64,000 bases of DNA, taken from NCBI RefSeq assembly GCF_016755875.1, contig NZ_BNED01000005.1, positions 6,849,501 through 6,913,500 on the forward strand. Reading direction: 5' to 3'. Both the position numbers and the translations under genes were made by a program. The DNA is from Streptomyces spororaveus. Lineage in GTDB: Bacteria > Actinomycetota > Actinomycetes > Streptomycetales > Streptomycetaceae. How positions within the stretch are numbered: position 1 is the first letter of the stretch; every line of letters starts with the position of its first letter. The notes under the pieces were generated by a model. It searched no databases and was not told the origin of the DNA. It was given only the letters and a program-made list of their open reading frames with translations. Below are positions 61,666-64,000 of the stretch, piece after piece.

Positions 61666-62763
61666 ATGGCCACCGCACCACGTCCGCGCACCTCCACCCG
61701 GGAGCCCGAGGAGCTCGGCCGCCGCCTCGCCGCCTGGCTGGGCGCCAGGCTCCCCGGCGCGCGCGTCACCAACGTCCGCGTCCCCGGATCCAACGGGATG
61801 TCCAGCGAGACCCTGCTGTTCGACATAGAGCACCCCGACACCCCGCTGCGGGCCTGCGCGCTGCGCCTCGCCGCTGACCCGGCCGCCTACACCGTCTTCC
61901 CGACGTACGACATGCCGCGCCAGCACCGCGTGATGAGTCTGGTGGCCGAGCACACGGACCTGCCCGTCCCGCGCGTGCAGTGGCTGGAAGAGGATCCGGG
62001 GCCGCTGGGGGCGCCGTTCTTCGTGATGGCCCGCGCGGAGGGCCGGGTGCCGCCCGACGTCATGCCCTACACCTACGAGGGCAACTGGCTGCACGCCGCC
62101 ACCGACGCCGAGCGTGCCGCCCTCCAGGAGGCGAGCGTCTCGCTGCTGGCCCGGCTGCACGACCAGTTCCCGTCCAAGGAGGCGGAGTTCCTCCTCCCCG
62201 ACGGCGAGGGCACCCCGCTGCGCCGGCACGTGGACGCCCAACGGGCCTACTACTCCTGGGTGGTGGGCGGGCTCGCCCCGTCCCCGCTCATCGAGCGGGC
62301 GTTCGCCCGTCTGGAGGAGCTGTGGCCGCGGGACGAGGGCCCCGCCGTGCTCAACTGGGGCGACGCCCGGATCGGCAACGTCATCTACGACGGCTTCACA
62401 CCGGTGGCCGTACTGGACTGGGAGATGGCGGCGTACGCCCCGCGCGAGGTGGACCTCGGCTGGACCGTCTACCTGCACCGGTTCTTCCAGGACCTCACGG
62501 TCGGTTTCGGCCAGCCAGGCCTGCCGGACTTCCTGCGCCGCGAGGACCTGGAGCGCCGGTACGCCGAACTCACCGGCCACACCCCGCGGGACATGGAGTT
62601 CCACACCCTCTACGCGGCCCTGCGGCACGGGATCGTGATGCTGCGCATCGCCTACCGGCAGGCCCACTTCGGCGAGGTCGAGGTCCCGGCGGACCCGGAC
62701 AGCCTGATCCTGCACCACGCCGCCCTGACGGCCATGGTGCAGGGAACGTACTGGCAGGGGTAG
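61666..62763 (+). CDS. APH-family phosphotransferase (ACAD10-like)
   Basis: A 365-residue protein kinase-like-fold phosphotransferase. Catalytic loop LNWGDARIGNVIYDG (about 228-242; NWGD replaces the usual HGD, with Asp as base and Asn for metal) and the DFG-equivalent VAVLDWEMAAYAPREVDLGW (about 246-265) are intact. The N-terminal lobe has SSETLLFDIEH and RLAADPA. In this branch members are linked to acyl-CoA dehydrogenase metabolism rather than aminoglycoside resistance. Partner gene: 60514-61650, 15 bp upstream. GAAAGGGG precedes the ATG. Confidence 0.88.
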   Translation: MATAPRPRTSTREPEELGRRLAAWLGARLPGARVTNVRVPGSNGMSSETLLFDIEHPDTPLRACALRLAADPAAYTVFPTYDMPRQHRVMSLVAEHTDLPVPRVQWLEEDPGPLGAPFFVMARAEGRVPPDVMPYTYEGNWLHAATDAERAALQEASVSLLARLHDQFPSKEAEFLLPDGEGTPLRRHVDAQRAYYSWVVGGLAPSPLIERAFARLEELWPRDEGPAVLNWGDARIGNVIYDGFTPVAVLDWEMAAYAPREVDLGWTVYLHRFFQDLTVGFGQPGLPDFLRREDLERRYAELTGHTPRDMEFHTLYAALRHGIVMLRIAYRQAHFGEVEVPADPDSLILHHAALTAMVQGTYWQG

Positions 62764-62779
62764 GGGAGCGGCGCGGCCG

Positions 62780-63259
62780 TCAGGCCGCCTGCGCGTGCTG
62801 CTGCCGCGTCTGCGCCTGCGGCCGCGGCAGCACGGGGCTCACCACGCGGACCGGGCGCGAGCCCGGACCGCCGACGTGGGAGAAGGGCTGAGTGCGCCAG
62901 TCCAGGCCCTGGGGCAGGGCCGGCAGGACGACGGATTCGAGGTCCTGCACCTCCACCTGCTGGATCATGCCGACGGTGGGCAGCGCGTCGCTCGCGGGCC
63001 GCCCGGTGCCCGCGCACACGGTGAGGCCGAAGGGGTTCCACGGGGTCAGGCAGAGGGCGTGCTGCGGCAGGTACTCCTCGTCCGCGACGAGGGCGATCGA
63101 CTGGCCGCAGTCGGGGCAGATCGCGTGGTGGATCTCGAATCCCTCGGTCTCGTCGAGGTAGTCGCCGTCCCCGCCGTCGTCCGGGTAGGTGCCGTCCGCG
63201 GATTCGAGCGGTTCCAGGGGCTCCGGTTCGGTGCGACCGGTGCGCTTGGTGTTCTGCAT
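62780..63259 (-). CDS. Hypothetical protein with acidic N-terminus and Cys pair
   Basis: A 159-residue soluble protein. An acidic stretch (DDGGDGDYLDETEGFEIHHA) precedes CPDCGQSIALVADEEYLPQH and CLTPWNPFGLTVCAG. The CPDC pair could be half of a zinc ribbon, with later Cys residues completing it. The C-terminus is Pro/Arg/Gln-rich. ATG 63259 has AAGGGGGAA upstream; the frame could extend to 63349. It is divergent from the Lrp gene, with 208 bp between. Confidence 0.75.
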   Translation of the reverse strand: MQNTKRTGRTEPEPLEPLESADGTYPDDGGDGDYLDETEGFEIHHAICPDCGQSIALVADEEYLPQHALCLTPWNPFGLTVCAGTGRPASDALPTVGMIQQVEVQDLESVVLPALPQGLDWRTQPFSHVGGPGSRPVRVVSPVLPRPQAQTRQQHAQAA

Positions 63260-63467
63260 GGATGTATTCCCCCTTGGGTGGGCCGGGCGGGCAGGTTCTT
63301 CGGCCTCGGCCACAGCAAGCAATTCCCGTCGAGCGTCACGAGTAACCACAACGGACCGGCCTCCACCTGCATACCCCTGTGGCCTTGGTCACATGCCTGC
63401 CGCAGATGCCTCCAGTGGGCGGACACCACTGGGCCTGGAGTGCCCTTGGGCCGTAAGTTGAGCGGCT

Positions 63468-63917
63468 ATGAGCGCAATGGAGGAGCTGGACCGCCAGATC
63501 GTGGATCTGCTCGTGCGGGACGGGCGGATGAGCTACACGGATCTGGGCAAGGCCACGGGACTGTCCACGTCGGCAGTCCATCAGCGAGTACGACGTCTGG
63601 AGCAGCGCGGGGTCATCCGCGGCTATGCGGCCGTGGTCGATCCGGAGGCCGTCGGCCTGCCGCTGACCGCGTTCATCTCGGTCAAGCCCTTCGACCCTAG
63701 TGCCCCGGACGACATCGCGGACCGGCTGGCCGGCGTCCCCGAGATCGAGGCCTGCCACAGCGTCGCGGGCGATGAGAACTACATCCTGAAGGTGCGCGTC
63801 GCCACCCCCCTGGAGCTGGAAGACCTCCTGGGCCGCCTGCGGGCCCTCGCCCACGTCTCGACGCGCACGACGGTCGTCCTGTCCACCCCCTACGAGGCGC
63901 GCCCGCCCCGCGTCTGA
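63468..63917 (+). CDS. Lrp/AsnC-family transcriptional regulator
   Basis: A 149-residue regulator. The HTH has LDRQIVDLLVRDGRMSYTDL and ATGLSTSAVHQRVRRLEQRG (about 25-44). The RAM domain has PLTAFISVKPFDP, VAGDENYILKVRVA and THVS-like ALAHVSTRTTVVLST. It is a separate gene from the Lrp paralogue at 25276 (little identity outside the fold). No target other than the divergent gene is evident, and the 63260-63467 gap lacks the CGCA array seen at 23562. Positions 63918-64000 hold nothing I can assign. Confidence 0.93.
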   Translation: MSAMEELDRQIVDLLVRDGRMSYTDLGKATGLSTSAVHQRVRRLEQRGVIRGYAAVVDPEAVGLPLTAFISVKPFDPSAPDDIADRLAGVPEIEACHSVAGDENYILKVRVATPLELEDLLGRLRALAHVSTRTTVVLSTPYEARPPRV

Positions 63918-64000
63918 ACCGCGCCCGCCCCGCGCCCGCCCCGTGTCCGGGCGGGGACCGAGAGGGGACCCGGTGGTCGGGCCGGGGTGGGCGACGCGGG

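Noticed and set aside
61666..62763. Aminoglycoside resistance gene
   Set aside because: The catalytic loop and neighbourhood fit the ACAD10-like branch, not antibiotic kinases.

Overview
The window is high-GC actinobacterial DNA, almost certainly Streptomyces. Third codon positions are nearly all G or C, GTG starts and 4-bp GTGA/ATGA gene overlaps are common, and three genes carry the rare TTA codon. A secreted GH18 chitinase has a DasR-type promoter, riboflavin genes sit behind an FMN riboswitch, and hisE and hisG follow the riboflavin genes. I see no tRNA, rRNA, CRISPR array, prophage or intact insertion sequence.

Layout. 1-8.3 kb: oxidative catabolism (end of an aldehyde dehydrogenase, a small Rossmann protein, a three-subunit molybdenum hydroxylase), then an MFS exporter, a soluble cNMP-binding histidine kinase and a SnoaL-like protein. 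8.4-13.2 kb: a TMEM175-type channel, a transposase-derived protein without its first two catalytic acids, an XdhC maturation factor and guaB1. 13.3-23.5 kb: a TetR/flavin monooxygenase divergent pair; a LytS/LytTR two-component system with a sodium/solute symporter; a repeat lipoprotein; and a coupled LLM-SDR-SGNH operon whose first gene has lost its middle. 23.5-30 kb: an APC amino-acid permease and a Lrp regulator, a GNAT protein, a candidate Cys-type leader peptide, and a DavA/DavB-like lysine monooxygenase pathway. The permease and davA upstream regions share helically phased CGCAA-type half-sites. 30-35 kb: a NCS2 nucleobase permease, an MFS transporter and a divergent ROK regulator.

36.6-41 kb: an ECF41 sigma factor with its partner oxidoreductase, and the chitinase. 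41-46.9 kb: FMN riboswitch, ribD-ribE-ribM-ribBA-ribH, hisE-hisG. 46.9-55.9 kb: a PH-domain protein, two CNNM/CorC proteins, an orphan EccA-like AAA ATPase, a uridine-kinase-like protein, a C39-like peptidase and small membrane proteins. 56-64 kb: an acyl-CoA dehydrogenase, an unknown protein paired with a phosphotransferase, a small Cys-containing protein and a second Lrp regulator.

The most unusual structure is a pair of non-coding fold-back elements at 35287-36570 and 58539-60072. Each has inverted arms of about 370-430 bp, mirrored arrays of repeats with a period near 63 bp, and a conserved apical core. That core has a 58-nt block identical between the copies and a small hairpin with a compensatory base-pair change. 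Either a large structured RNA or a mobile fold-back repeat would explain this. I do not recognise it as a described family.
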